DNA from: 2-02-FULL-45-10 sp046590235
GTDB taxonomy: Bacteria > Patescibacteriota > Patescibacteriia > Magasanikbacterales > GWA2-37-8
Direction of reading: 5' to 3'
DNA: 64,000 nucleotides
Assembly: GCA_046590235.1 (NCBI GenBank)
Contig: JBKJTY010000035.1
Span: 29,063-93,062 of the forward strand
The translations under genes were made by a program, and so were the position numbers. Positions 15,173 through 24,000 of the stretch are shown piece after piece. The notes beneath the pieces are model-generated. The model ran no database searches and was not told the origin of the DNA. It worked only from the letters and a program-made list of their open reading frames with translations. Each line of letters starts with the position of its first letter. The first letter of the stretch is position 1.

Positions 15173-15640
15173 ATGCACGTGGTAATTATCTTCGCTACCA
15201 ATTCAGGTTCGACCTATTTAGTAAGCAAGCGTTTAGAAAAGCTGCTTACTAAAAAACATAGTGTTCGAGTGGTTGAAGTAAAAAATGTCATTATCAATGA
15301 TGTTGCTAACGCTGACTTAGTTATTTTCGGATCTCCAAGTTGGGATTTCGAAGGTCGTGAAGGAATGCCCCACCAGATGATGCTCGCCTGCATGGAAAGA
15401 GTCCGGCCATACAAGTTCAATGGTAAGGCCGTTGCCGTCTTTGGTTGTGGCGACACCTCCTATACCTATTTCTGCGGGGCAGTCGATCAACTCGAAAAAT
15501 TTGTCCATGAACAAGGTGGAACGCTTGTTATCCCATCTCTACGGATAGACGGTTACCATTTTGACGAAAAAAGAGCGATTACACAGGTAGAAGACTGGGC
15601 AATGCACCTCCTCAAAATTAAACGCAGTGTAGAAACGTAA
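15173..15640 (+). CDS. Flavodoxin
   Basis: 155 residues with the FMN phosphate loop ATNSGSTYLVS near residues 8-18, an aromatic FMN-stacking loop SPSWDFEG near 60-67, and GCGDTSYTYFCGAVD near 100, all classical flavodoxin features. Being last in the operon, it is the likely electron acceptor of the 2-oxoacid oxidoreductase in place of ferredoxin. That assignment is from context. The next electron sink is not in the window. Confidence 0.9.
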   Translation: MHVVIIFATNSGSTYLVSKRLEKLLTKKHSVRVVEVKNVIINDVANADLVIFGSPSWDFEGREGMPHQMMLACMERVRPYKFNGKAVAVFGCGDTSYTYFCGAVDQLEKFVHEQGGTLVIPSLRIDGYHFDEKRAITQVEDWAMHLLKIKRSVET

Positions 15641-15641
15641 T

Positions 15642-15666
15642 AAATGGCTATCTAAGCCATTTTTTG
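15642..15666 (+). terminator. Terminator of the energy operon
   Basis: AAATGGCT / AAGCCATTT with loop ATCT, then TTTT. Confidence 0.85.
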
Positions 15667-15676
15667 CTTAAGAGCC

Positions 15677-15705
15677 TTGACAAAAGGCTCTTTTTATGTT
15701 ATACT
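15677..15705 (+). promoter_or_regulatory. Promoter of GC-rich orphan 15806
   Basis: TTGACA (15677-15682), 17 bp, TATACT (15700-15705). Confidence 0.85.
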
Positions 15706-15710
15706 CATCT

Positions 15711-15772
15711 GTTTCCTATCGAAACGCACTGGGGAGAAATGAGCTTATAGTATAAGGCTCATTTCTCCCCAG
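15711..15772 (+). other. Structured 5' leader: two hairpins, one a perfect 16-bp stem
   Basis: GTTTC/GAAAC (15711-15725) lies right at the predicted transcript start. CTGGGGAGAAATGAGC (15729-15744) pairs perfectly with GCTCATTTCTCCCCAG (15757-15772) around a 12-nt loop. There is no T-run. It is probably a stabilising or regulatory leader. Confidence 0.75.
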
Positions 15773-15805
15773 CACGTTACGGCGATGGGGCGCCAAGGGG
15801 ACCAA

Positions 15806-16219
15806 ATGCAGTCTGTTGTGGGTACGTACTTCCGTCTTGCTCGTGAAAACGAGGTTATCGACGAAGACGGGTACTTCCACGGTTATATCTGCCAGATGGA
15901 CCACGGCATCGAACTCGATCGAAGCCGACCGGTGTTCTCGATCGAGGCACTCAAGGAGTACCTCGACAAGACCAACACCGTCGATACTGGCGAGTTCGTC
16001 GCGACCGCCCGGAAGCTCAAGTTTCCGGAAGAAAAGACGGCTCGCGATCTGTTCTATGACGACATGTACGCCCTCGAGGAAGAAGGCGATCGCGTCCGGG
16101 CTAAGCGAGCTCTCCCGATGGAGAAGTTCATGAATCTCATGATCCTGGCCGGCCTGTCGGAACGCGAGCGGGTCGCGGCAAACCTCTTCGGAGGAAGCGC
16201 GCAGCACGCAGCCGCGTAA
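15806..16219 (+). CDS. GC-rich orphan protein (137 aa)
   Basis: The ATG at 15806 follows AAGGGG with proper spacing and is preferred over ATG 15785. The protein is acidic and mostly helical: DEDGYFHGYICQMDHGIELD near the start, a central KLKFPEEKTARDLFYDDMYALEEEGDR, and a C-terminal helix MEKFMNLMILAGLSERERVAA. It has no signal peptide and no family I recognise. Codons are G/C-ending throughout, like the genes at 1596-2853 and 60184-60927. It has its own promoter, hairpin leader and 3' hairpins. Confidence 0.65.
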   Translation: MQSVVGTYFRLARENEVIDEDGYFHGYICQMDHGIELDRSRPVFSIEALKEYLDKTNTVDTGEFVATARKLKFPEEKTARDLFYDDMYALEEEGDRVRAKRALPMEKFMNLMILAGLSERERVAANLFGGSAQHAAA

Positions 16220-16273
16220 TCAAGCGCCTAGTGTCATATGGTGTGAGTAATCGCAACCAGACCTAGTACTACC

Positions 16274-16333
16274 GCTCTGACAAGCACAACTTGTCGGAGC
16301 CCACCAAAAAGAACCCAATAATGGGTTCTTTTT
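16274..16333 (+). terminator. Hairpin plus terminator after orphan 15806
   Basis: GCTCTGACAAG/CTTGTCGGAGC (16274-16300) is followed by AAAAAGAACCCA / TGGGTTCTTTTT (16306-16333). Confidence 0.8.
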
Positions 16334-16472
16334 ACGTTTATTGATTTCATAACTATTTTATCTTTATTTTATCTAAATAGTAATGCTTCTCATATACACT
16401 CCATCAGTCTAAACGAGCCTTGCTGTGGCATGTCTGTTTATAAACCCTAACGCAATAAGGAGGAGTAATCGA

Positions 16473-16988
16473 ATGAAAGTCGTGAAAGGTCAAAGCCGAT
16501 TGGTTATTATCTTTCCGATGCTCGGTATTGCAGTCAAATTTCCTCGCGTGTATGTAACTCAAGGACTACGTACTTTGCATCACCAAGTAAGTCGCGGTAG
16601 GTTTCAGAGAGCGTGGAAGCGAGGTATGCATTTGCCAGGCAGTATCCGCGGCCCATTTTTCCAGGGTGTCGTGATCAATTGGCATGAATTCCGGTTCTAT
16701 CGGAATACTCGCCACACGTTCTTGCAGCCAACGTACTTCTCATTGTTTGGCTTCGTGAATATCCAAAGGGCTGGGAAACCTTGCCTTGAAGATCCGCCGA
16801 AATTCTGGAATAAAATGCACTGTGTAATTGGTGATGCGTTGTTCATCGATCCACACCATTTTGAAAATCCGGACAACTTCACGGTTGTTAACGGAAAACT
16901 CAAGATGCACGACTATGGGTGGGGCGATACGCAGCAGATCATCAAGGAGTACGGAAGAAGAATTGCCGATGAAGTTGCGCTCGGCTAG
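16473..16988 (+). CDS. Orphan protein (171 aa), possibly a reduced kinase-like fold
   Basis: The ATG at 16473 follows a strong AAGGAGG, which sets this start well inside the longer open frame from 16425. The protein is rich in Phe, His and Arg and has no signal peptide. FTVVNGKLKMHDYGWGD near residues 137-153 resembles the catalytic-loop-to-DxG region of protein-kinase-like proteins, but the lysine/HxD context is not clear, so this is only a hint. It is monocistronic, with a GC-rich hairpin terminator after it. Composition is intermediate between core and GC-rich orphans. Confidence 0.55.
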   Translation: MKVVKGQSRLVIIFPMLGIAVKFPRVYVTQGLRTLHHQVSRGRFQRAWKRGMHLPGSIRGPFFQGVVINWHEFRFYRNTRHTFLQPTYFSLFGFVNIQRAGKPCLEDPPKFWNKMHCVIGDALFIDPHHFENPDNFTVVNGKLKMHDYGWGDTQQIIKEYGRRIADEVALG

Positions 16989-17017
16989 TTAGGGGAATCA
17001 AAAGGAGGGGGGAACTC

Positions 17018-17055
17018 GCGGTGCGTACTCAATTGTACGCGCCGCTTGTATTTTT
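17018..17055 (+). terminator. Terminator after orphan 16473
   Basis: GCGGTGCGTAC (17018-17028) pairs with GTACGCGCCGC (17035-17045) with one mismatch; then TTGTATTTTT. Confidence 0.75.
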
Positions 17056-17070
17056 AACTACTCTTTACTT

Positions 17071-17099
17071 TTGTAAAAGCTACGTAAATAAGGTATACT
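17071..17099 (+). promoter_or_regulatory. Promoter of the amino acid permease
   Basis: TTGTAA (17071-17076), 17 bp, TATACT (17094-17099). The ATG at 17109 is nine bases beyond the -10, so it is near the 5' end of the mRNA. Confidence 0.65.
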
Positions 17100-17108
17100 A
17101 TACGCATT

Positions 17109-18179
17109 ATGAAGGAGGTAGTCTTGCACAAAGGAACATTCAAGAAAACTGCCACGGTCAGCCAGGCAGTTTTTATGATTACCGGACTCACTATTGGTGC
17201 TGGTGTTTTTGGTTTGCCGTACGCCATTGCCCAACTCGGATTAATTCCAGGCCTGTTATTATTGCTTTTTATTGGCCTCATCATGCTCGGCATTAATTTG
17301 ATGGTGGGTGAAATCACGCTTGCATCAGGTGATGAATTACAATTACCAGGACTCGCTGGAAAATATCTTGGTGGGTGGGCGAAGGCACTTATGTCGGGCG
17401 TTATTGTTATCAGTTGGTTTGGCACACTCCTCGCATATCTTGTTGGTGAGGGGCAAGCTCTCGCTGGTATTTTCGGCGGCAGTGAATTATTGTGGGGAAT
17501 TATTTTTTGGTCATTAGCCAGCTTCATGCTGTGGGGCGGACTTTCCAGACTTAAAAAAATAGATCAAATTATCAGCGCTGTTGTTATTCTTTTCCTTGTC
17601 GTCATTTCGCTCGCAATCATTCCGAACGCAACGGTCTTTAATGCGACATTATTTAATCCGGCAAATCTTTTTGCGCCAATTGGTGTTATTATTTTTGCGT
17701 TGCACGCTACCCCCGCAATCGCCGAAGTCCACGCGCTTGTCAGAAAACCTTCACTCTTCAGGCGTGCTATTATTTGGGGAACAGCTATTCCGGTAGCAGT
17801 GTACATGCTTTTTGTTGCGGCAGTCGTGCTCGTCACGGGTACGTTCACCACTGAAGTGGCAACTATCGGTATTGGTACAGCGTTTGGTCCATTCGCAAGT
17901 ATCATCGCCAACCTCGTCGCCATTCTTGCCATGTTAACGTGCTATTTGGGATTAGGGAACGCGCTCCAGGAAACATTCACCTGGGATCACGCCATCAGCG
18001 AACGACTTTCTTTAATGCTCGTTATCACTATCCCGCTCATGTTGTTTTTACTTGGCTTCAGAAATTTCATCCTTATCCTCAATGTTGTCGGTGGCGTCTT
18101 TATCGCTATCGAGATCTGTCTCTTGGTTCTCATCTACCTGAAAATGCGACATCAGCAACATAAAAAAACTCTCCGGTAA
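17109..18179 (+). CDS. Aromatic/hydrophobic amino acid permease (AAAP/TyrP-like)
   Basis: A membrane protein of 356 residues with about ten or eleven segments. The N-terminal signature FMITGLTIGAGVFGLPYAIAQLGLIPG is that of the amino acid/auxin permease and Trp/Tyr permease group, with the unwound GAG motif of the substrate site. HATPAIAEVHALVRKPSLFRRAI near residue 200 is also typical. The exact substrate is not determined. ATG 17109 contains AAGGAGG just after it, which is ideally placed for a TTG start at 17124; both starts are possible, and a near-leaderless 17109 is slightly favoured. Confidence 0.82.
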   Translation: MKEVVLHKGTFKKTATVSQAVFMITGLTIGAGVFGLPYAIAQLGLIPGLLLLLFIGLIMLGINLMVGEITLASGDELQLPGLAGKYLGGWAKALMSGVIVISWFGTLLAYLVGEGQALAGIFGGSELLWGIIFWSLASFMLWGGLSRLKKIDQIISAVVILFLVVISLAIIPNATVFNATLFNPANLFAPIGVIIFALHATPAIAEVHALVRKPSLFRRAIIWGTAIPVAVYMLFVAAVVLVTGTFTTEVATIGIGTAFGPFASIIANLVAILAMLTCYLGLGNALQETFTWDHAISERLSLMLVITIPLMLFLLGFRNFILILNVVGGVFIAIEICLLVLIYLKMRHQQHKKTLR

Positions 18180-18183
18180 AGCC

Positions 18184-18258
18184 TGTCATTCCCGCGCAGG
18201 CGGGAATCCAGTATACCAACGATATGTGTCCTGGATTCCCGCCTACGCGGGAATGACA
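18184..18258. repeat. 75-bp inverted-repeat element (MITE/REP-like), copy 1
   Basis: Ends TGTCATTCCCGCG..GGCGGGAATCCAG and its inverted partner close a hairpin. The loop contains ATACCAACG..GTGTCC, matching in reverse orientation the loop of the copy at 63925-63999. No coding capacity. Confidence 0.85.
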
Positions 18259-18263
18259 AAACA

Positions 18264-18291
18264 AAAAATCCCTCGTTGAGAGAGGGATTTT
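18264..18291. terminator. Terminator between convergent genes
   Basis: AAATCCCTC / GAGAGGGATTT with loop GTT/GA, flanked by A- and T-runs. The T-run overlaps the stop codon of the leftward HTH gene, so it can serve both directions. Confidence 0.8.
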
Positions 18292-18643
18292 ACATCGTCG
18301 GAGTTGTCGTGTCGGTAGTAGTGTCAGCGAGGTCGCCAGTTGGCGGCTTCACTGATTTCGGGTTAGGGGAGTAGAGGGGGTTCTTAATCTTCCAGCGGTC
18401 AATGAATTGGCCGATGCCCTTCTTCGCCAACTTGTTCTTAACAGTCGTATGGCGCTGGGACCATTTAACCAAACTTTCAAAATTAAGCTTATAACGACCG
18501 GAGACCACCACGTAGGTCACTTCCTGGGAAGCAATCGCACGGCGAATCGTCTGGTTGTTCACGCCAAAGAGGCGAGCCGCTTCAGAGACTGAAACGCGGA
18601 TAATTTCCTTAGATTCTGGCTTATTTAGCGGGTCTTCGTTCAT
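18290..18643 (-). CDS. MerR/excisionase-type helix-turn-helix regulator
   Basis: A protein of 117 residues from ATG at 18641-18643; an ATG upstream of it would lie on the operator-like sequence. Residues 15-70 carry IRVSVSEAARLFGVNNQTIRRAIASQEVTYVVVSGRYKLNFESLVKW, the helix-turn-helix plus wing pattern of MerR/excisionase-like DNA-binding domains. A basic region and a Thr/Asp-rich tail follow. No effector domain is seen. Two near-palindromic sites with GTATAC/GTAGAC half-sites flank its start and promoter, which suggests autoregulation and perhaps control of the divergent sigma-factor gene. Confidence 0.8.
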   Translation of the reverse strand: MNEDPLNKPESKEIIRVSVSEAARLFGVNNQTIRRAIASQEVTYVVVSGRYKLNFESLVKWSQRHTTVKNKLAKKGIGQFIDRWKIKNPLYSPNPKSVKPPTGDLADTTTDTTTPTM

Positions 18644-18647
18644 AGAT

Positions 18648-18660
18648 GTATACAGTAGAC
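18648..18660. promoter_or_regulatory. Operator-like site 1
   Basis: GTATACAGTAGAC lies between the leftward -10 box and the HTH start codon. Its half-sites GTATAC and GTAGAC recur in inverted order at 18725-18742. Confidence 0.5.
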
Positions 18661-18667
18661 TACACAA

Positions 18668-18696
18668 ATTATAGCACGATTTACCCCTTTTGTCAA
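18668..18696 (-). promoter_or_regulatory. Promoter of the HTH gene
   Basis: On the minus strand TTGACA (18691-18696), 17 bp, TATAAT (18668-18673): an exact consensus promoter. Confidence 0.9.
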
Positions 18697-18724
18697 TGCC
18701 GGCTATAAGTAGTGCTACTCATTT

Positions 18725-18742
18725 GTCTACACTAGTGTATAC
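18725..18742. promoter_or_regulatory. Operator-like 18-bp palindrome (site 2)
   Basis: GTCTACACTAGTGTATAC is palindromic except for one pair of positions. It lies upstream of the leftward promoter and about 100 bp from the rightward sigma-factor promoter. Confidence 0.55.
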
Positions 18743-18822
18743 AAAAAACATAATTTTTTACAAGGTGAGACAGTCAAAAATGCGCTAAAGCTAGAGTAGA
18801 ACGCCCGCTTCGGGTCTAAGGT

Positions 18823-18854
18823 TTGACCAAATCGACGTTTTATGGTACTATAAT
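18823..18854 (+). promoter_or_regulatory. Promoter of the sigma factor operon
   Basis: TTGACC (18823-18828) with TACTAT (18846-18851) at 17 bp, or the overlapping TATAAT (18849-18854) at 20 bp. A leader of about 70 bases follows. Confidence 0.55.
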
Positions 18855-18930
18855 GCCTATCCAAAGAGTGTCACAAAAGCTCTTTGAATGGTCAAAGTGT
18901 AACACTTTAAACCTTTTCACGTCTTCTAGG

Positions 18931-19476
18931 ATGCTAGAAAAAATCGCGGACAAACTACTGCTGTACCGGCTGCAAGTGAAACAGGATCCTGAAGCCTACG
19001 CTAAGCTATACGATGCTTATGTTAAACAAATCTACCGGTTTGTTTATTTTAAGGTTTCGTCGCATGAAGAGGCGGAGGACATCACTTCAGAAGTGTTTTT
19101 GAAAGCGTGGCACTATATACAAGAAAAAAAGGAAATTAAGAGTTTCAGTGGTTTGCTCTACCGCATAGCGCGTAACGCAATCATTGATTTATATCGGTCG
19201 AAAGCGACCAAGCCAGAGTCACGCCTAAATGAAGATGTAGAAGTGGGGGATGGTGGTAAATGGTTTGCGGACATCAACACGAAAGTGGAGAGTCACCGCG
19301 TGATCGAAGCGATAAAAAAATTAAAACAAGAATACCAAGAGGTTTTGACCTTCCGGTATGTCGATGAACTTGAAACGGGTGAGATTGCAGAAATTCTAGG
19401 AAAGAGCAACCTGACAGTCCGGGTGACGCTCCATCGAGCGGTTTCTAAATTAAAAATGTTACTAGAAAGTAAATAG
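18931..19476 (+). CDS. ECF-type RNA polymerase sigma factor
   Basis: The 181-residue form from ATG 18931 is chosen because the upstream extension to 18823 starts before the promoter. Region 2 covers about residues 15-85 (YAKLYDAYVKQIYRFVYFKV, EEAEDITSEVFLKAW, LYRIARNAIIDLYRS). Region 4 covers about 118-178 (LKQEYQEVLTFRYVDELETGEIAEILGKSNLTVRVTLHRAVSKLK) with its helix-turn-helix. No region 3 is present, as in ECF factors. It is followed 14 bases later by a DUF5667 membrane protein, the usual partner in Patescibacteria, and upstream of the S-layer-like gene, a plausible target. Confidence 0.9.
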   Translation: MLEKIADKLLLYRLQVKQDPEAYAKLYDAYVKQIYRFVYFKVSSHEEAEDITSEVFLKAWHYIQEKKEIKSFSGLLYRIARNAIIDLYRSKATKPESRLNEDVEVGDGGKWFADINTKVESHRVIEAIKKLKQEYQEVLTFRYVDELETGEIAEILGKSNLTVRVTLHRAVSKLKMLLESK

Positions 19477-19490
19477 TATCGTATAAACGT

Positions 19491-20849
19491 ATGAGTAAGG
19501 ACATTGTCCGACAACTCAAACAGTTAAAACATGACACGGTTAACCCACGAAGTGAGTGGGTTGCAACAAACCGTGCTCTTTTGCTTTCTCAGATTAAAAA
19601 CACGCTTCCAGTAGAACCGGTCATCTCGACTGAGAAAAAGCTGGAAAAAATATGGGCAGCAATGGCTATTTTCTTACCTCGCCCTTTAGTGTATAATGTA
19701 GTTCGTCCAATCGGTGTCCTGTTACTCGTCAGTTTTGTAGCTACTAGTGCTTACTCAAGTACAGTGAAAGCTTCGTACGAGACTTTGCCAGGTGATTGGC
19801 TTTATCCAGCTAAACGCACAGCAGAACGTGCACAAGGAGCAGTAATCTCGCTCTTGGGTGACCAGAATACTGAAACAAAGTTTCATGTCAGTCTGGCACA
19901 ACGTCGCGCTTCGGAAGTTAAGCAAATCATTGCCATAAACGATCCGGCAAAAGTTGCAAACGTTGGCACAACGGTAGCCGAGCTCAAAAACGAATTGAAT
20001 TCAATCAATACAAAGCTCGAACCCGGATTAAACACGATGCATGCGGATACTGCGAAAGAAGTAAAACAAAACACTGAAGCGATTAAAGATACGCTCCAGG
20101 ATGTCAAAAATACTTTGTTACTCAGCTCATCAAGCACCAATAAAACATTGTTGCAGGTAGGAGAAACAAAAGATTTGGCTAAAGATATTTCAGTGAATGC
20201 CATGGAAGCCATGGTAGTAAAACATCTTGAAGGCGACAACACAGTCTCAAGACAAGATGTTAAAAATGCTCTTGATACTTCAATTGCTAATGTAGCAGTC
20301 GACGTACTCGCTTCCAAACAAACAGTTGATGGTGCGAAGACAATCGTAGACAGTGTCAAAACGCAAGTTACTGATTTAACAGGTGAAATAACAAAACAAA
20401 AAACTGAAAGTTCGCTCGCAACAACAACGCAAGCGTATAATCAGAAGTTAACCGATGCGGCTTCGCAAACAAAAGAAGCTTCCATCCAGACCGATCAAGT
20501 AACGGCAGCGGTTGATAAAAAAATCGATGAGGTGCGACAAGCGGTTAGTGATGATAATCTGACAAAAGCAATCGATAATCTCAAAGAAGCAAGTGAAGCA
20601 ACAAAACAAGCTGAAAAAATTTCTGACACAACCATTTACACAACGCAGGCGGTACTCCCGATTGTACAGGTTATAAAAGATGCAACTGCGCTGGCTACCA
20701 TTATCACTTCTTCCACTTTAAATGTATCGACTACAAAAGATATATTTTCTCTGGCTAGTACGTCGCTCATGAGTCCGTTACTTAATGCGCCGATCAGTAC
20801 TAGTACAAAGATGGTAAGTGAAAGTGTAAGTTCTACCGTTAAAAGATAA
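19491..20849 (+). CDS. DUF5667 membrane protein, putative anti-sigma factor
   Basis: A protein of 452 residues. Residues 1-70 are cytoplasmic, one membrane segment lies at about 77-97 (PIGVLLLVSFVATSAYSS), and the DUF5667 signature follows at about 100-180 (YETLPGDWLYPAKRTAERAQ, HVSLAQRRASEV). The rest, 180-430, is a long Lys/Thr/Val-rich helical region, probably coiled coil and extracytoplasmic. Order and spacing after the ECF sigma gene suggest it holds or releases the sigma factor. The cytoplasmic part lacks a recognisable zinc anti-sigma motif, so the anti-sigma role is inference. Confidence 0.75.
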   Translation: MSKDIVRQLKQLKHDTVNPRSEWVATNRALLLSQIKNTLPVEPVISTEKKLEKIWAAMAIFLPRPLVYNVVRPIGVLLLVSFVATSAYSSTVKASYETLPGDWLYPAKRTAERAQGAVISLLGDQNTETKFHVSLAQRRASEVKQIIAINDPAKVANVGTTVAELKNELNSINTKLEPGLNTMHADTAKEVKQNTEAIKDTLQDVKNTLLLSSSSTNKTLLQVGETKDLAKDISVNAMEAMVVKHLEGDNTVSRQDVKNALDTSIANVAVDVLASKQTVDGAKTIVDSVKTQVTDLTGEITKQKTESSLATTTQAYNQKLTDAASQTKEASIQTDQVTAAVDKKIDEVRQAVSDDNLTKAIDNLKEASEATKQAEKISDTTIYTTQAVLPIVQVIKDATALATIITSSTLNVSTTKDIFSLASTSLMSPLLNAPISTSTKMVSESVSSTVKR

Positions 20850-20860
20850 CTACATAAGCT

Positions 20861-20914
20861 CATCTCTCTCGATGCATGCTCCTCGACATTCAGGATCAGC
20901 CACGGAGAGAGATG
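20861..20914 (+). other. Hairpin within the S-layer gene leader
   Basis: CATCTCTCTC (20861-20870) pairs perfectly with GAGAGAGATG (20905-20914), enclosing 34 nt. No T-run. The whole 221-nt gap 20850-21070 has no ORF and probably holds the promoter and a structured leader for the S-layer-like gene; no consensus -10/-35 pair was identified with confidence. Confidence 0.5.
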
Positions 20915-21070
20915 GTTTAAGTAAATCAAGTTAGGCTTAAAAGTCGATGATCACATAAGTGATTTGCCTAGCTATTAAGTCCTTTCTGTCGAAAGATGGA
21001 AAGCAACTCTCGTACGCTGACACTCTTTACTGAGTCGCGCAGTTAGTACAGAGTCTATTTATTATAAATT

Positions 21071-24000
21071 ATGTCGAACGTATTAAAAGTAGGTAAAAAA
21101 GTACTTACAGTTGGTACAGTCATGAGCACTATGCTCTGGTCTGTCGGCGTAGCAGCATTGTTGCCAGTGGCAGCTTCAGCAGCTACTTGCCCAGCATTCA
21201 AGTCAGGCGACTTGTTAAAGGTAACTGGTAAACCAGCTATCTACGCTGTTGATTCCAACGGTAAGGTTCTCTATTTCCCATCTGGCGATGAATTCAAAAG
21301 TTGGAATGTAGACGAAAAATACAGTGGTTACACAACTGTTTCTCAGGAATGTTACGACGCAATGCCAGTGCCTTCAGCATCACCATTCGGCGTTAACTAC
21401 CGCGCAGGTTCAAACATCGTAAAACGCTCATCTTCTGATCAGCTTTACGTTGTTCAACCAGGCAACAAATTGGCAAAGATCACTGTAGATGCTGCTAAAG
21501 CTCTCTATGGTACATCTTTCAAAACAATGACTGTTGCTGATGTTTTCTGGCCAAACTACTCCGCTAACCGCGGTGCAGATGTGACAGAAGCTAAAGCACA
21601 CCCAGGTATGCTCGTCTCAAACGGCGGCAAAACTTGGTACGTTGATGCAGACGCTAAGTTGTGGGAAGTAACCGCAGCTGGTATGTCAGCAAACCGCTTC
21701 AAGGCTGCTTTTGTCCGCCCAGTAGCTGCTTCTGCAGTTGCAGGTTTGGTATCTGGTGGTGTTCTTGATGCATACAACGCAATGGTTGCAGACCGCACTC
21801 AAACTGGTGGTGGTTCTGCAGTTGTCCCAGGCACAGTTGTAACAGGTGGAGCTTTGACAGTCTCATTGGCTGCAAGTAACCCAGCTGGCAACAACTTGGC
21901 TTCTGGTTCAGCTTTCAACCAAGTTCTTAAATTGAACTTGTCTGCAGGTTCCCAGGACGTTTCTGTTACAGGCTTAACATTCCGCAAGAGTGGTTTTGCT
22001 GCTAACACAGTAATCAGTGGTCTCGATATCATCGATTCCTCTGGTACACGTCATGGCAATGTTGCTTCCTCTGTTAACGCTGATAACGATGTCACTTTGC
22101 TTTTTGCAGGTGCTCCTATCACTGTTAAAGCAGGTACAACTGAAACTGCTACTCTCCGCATTAACTTGGGAAGTACAGCTACAGCTGGTACACTTTCATT
22201 TAGTCTCTTGAACGCAAGTTCAGTCACATCTAACGGTTCCGTTGGTGGTTCCTTCCCTGTAGCTGGTAACGTATTTACCCTACAAAATGCTGGTAACTCC
22301 TTAGGTTCTGTTACTTTGGACGAAGCTGCAATCAGTGGTGCTAATGGCACAACATTAAATGTTGATCCAAACAACCAGCAAGAAATTGCTAAATTCTCTT
22401 TCGCTGCTGGTAGTAATGAAGCTGTTAAACTCGGCAAATTGACTCTTTACAACAATGGTACAGCTAGTGACAGTGATGTCATGGATGTGCAATTGGTTGC
22501 ACAAGATGGTTCCGTTCTCGCTACTGCTCAGCAGGTTAACAAGAACGTTAACTTCGATTTGTCTGCAAACCCTTACTTGATCGACAAAGGTCAAACTAAG
22601 AGTTTGACTGTTCGCGCTAAAATCGTGAACGGCGCAGCTCGCACAATCCAATTCGTTGTTTACAACGACTACGATGCAGTGTTGACAGGTGTAAGTACAG
22701 GTACAAGTATCCTTTCAGTTGCAGGTGCTACTGACACTTCATTCCCAATCGGCAATGCAGGTGCTACTTACAACCAAGTAATAGTTGGTAGTGGTTCTAT
22801 TTCCTTCAACAAGGATTCTAGCTCACCATCTGCTTCTGTTGCTCCAAACACAAGCGGCGTTGTTTTAGCAAAATACTTTGCTAAACCAACTGGCGAAAGT
22901 ATGGAATTGCGCAAAATCGCTCTCGGCTTGGTAACAAGTACAGCTCAGGACATGTTCTCTGGATCCTTCACGGTGAGAGTTAACGGTGCTGCTGTATACA
23001 GTGGTTCACCAGACGCGGTTGTTAACCATGCTACTGTTTTGACTTCTATCACACTTTCAACATACCCAACGTTGATTGCTGGTCAGAACAACTACATCAC
23101 AGTTGAAGCTAACATCGATTCACAAGCTACAGGCGGTGCAACAAACATCGTCTACATGGATTTGACTGAAGTTAAACGTTTGGTAACAAACGACATCACA
23201 GATCCAGGTGTTGGTATCTCACAAGCTAACCAAATTACAGTTCAGGCTGCTGCATTGAAAGTAACCACATTGGCTACTCCAGTTGCACAGTCAATCGTAG
23301 TTGGTACAAGCAACTTCATCTTAGCTCAATTCGAATTGAATCCTTCTTCCGTATCATCTGGTGAAGATGTACGCGTAAGTAAGATCATCGTTTCTGACGT
23401 TAAGACTGGTAGTGCAGCTTATACTGATATCTCCAACTTAGTTCTCTACGATCAGAATGGCAATGCTATTGCTACTTCTGCAAGTACTGCAACTAACGCA
23501 GCTTCTACAACATTCACATTTGCTAACGCTCTAGTAATCCCTAAGACGGGTTCTGTTCTGTTGACATTGAAGGGTGACGTAGTTGCTCGCGCAGGTTCAG
23601 GCACACACACATTCTCAGTAGTTAACGCTGCTGAAGTAACAGTTACAGGCAAGGATACAGGTAACTCTGTAACTCCATCTGTCGGAAACGGCAGTGGTCA
23701 AGCTATGACTGTTGCTACATCTGGCACACTCAACTTATCATTGGTATCTGGCACAAACGGTGCTCCTTCCAGTGACCAGGTTGTTACTGTTGGTCAGACT
23801 AATGTTCCAGTCTTTGCTTTCAAATTAACTGCACAGAACGAGCCAATCAAAGTTACAACTTTGAAACTCACTGCTACAGGTACTTTGAACACAGTAAACG
23901 ACTTGTCAAACATCAAGTTGTACCGCAACAATGAAACCACTCCATTTGCTTCTGCAAATCAGATGGCTTCCAGCTCTGCAATCACAAACACTTCAACAGT

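Noticed and set aside
15729..15772. A second hammerhead or other small ribozyme in the orphan leader
   Set aside because: There is a strong hairpin but no CUGANGA or paired GAAA core.
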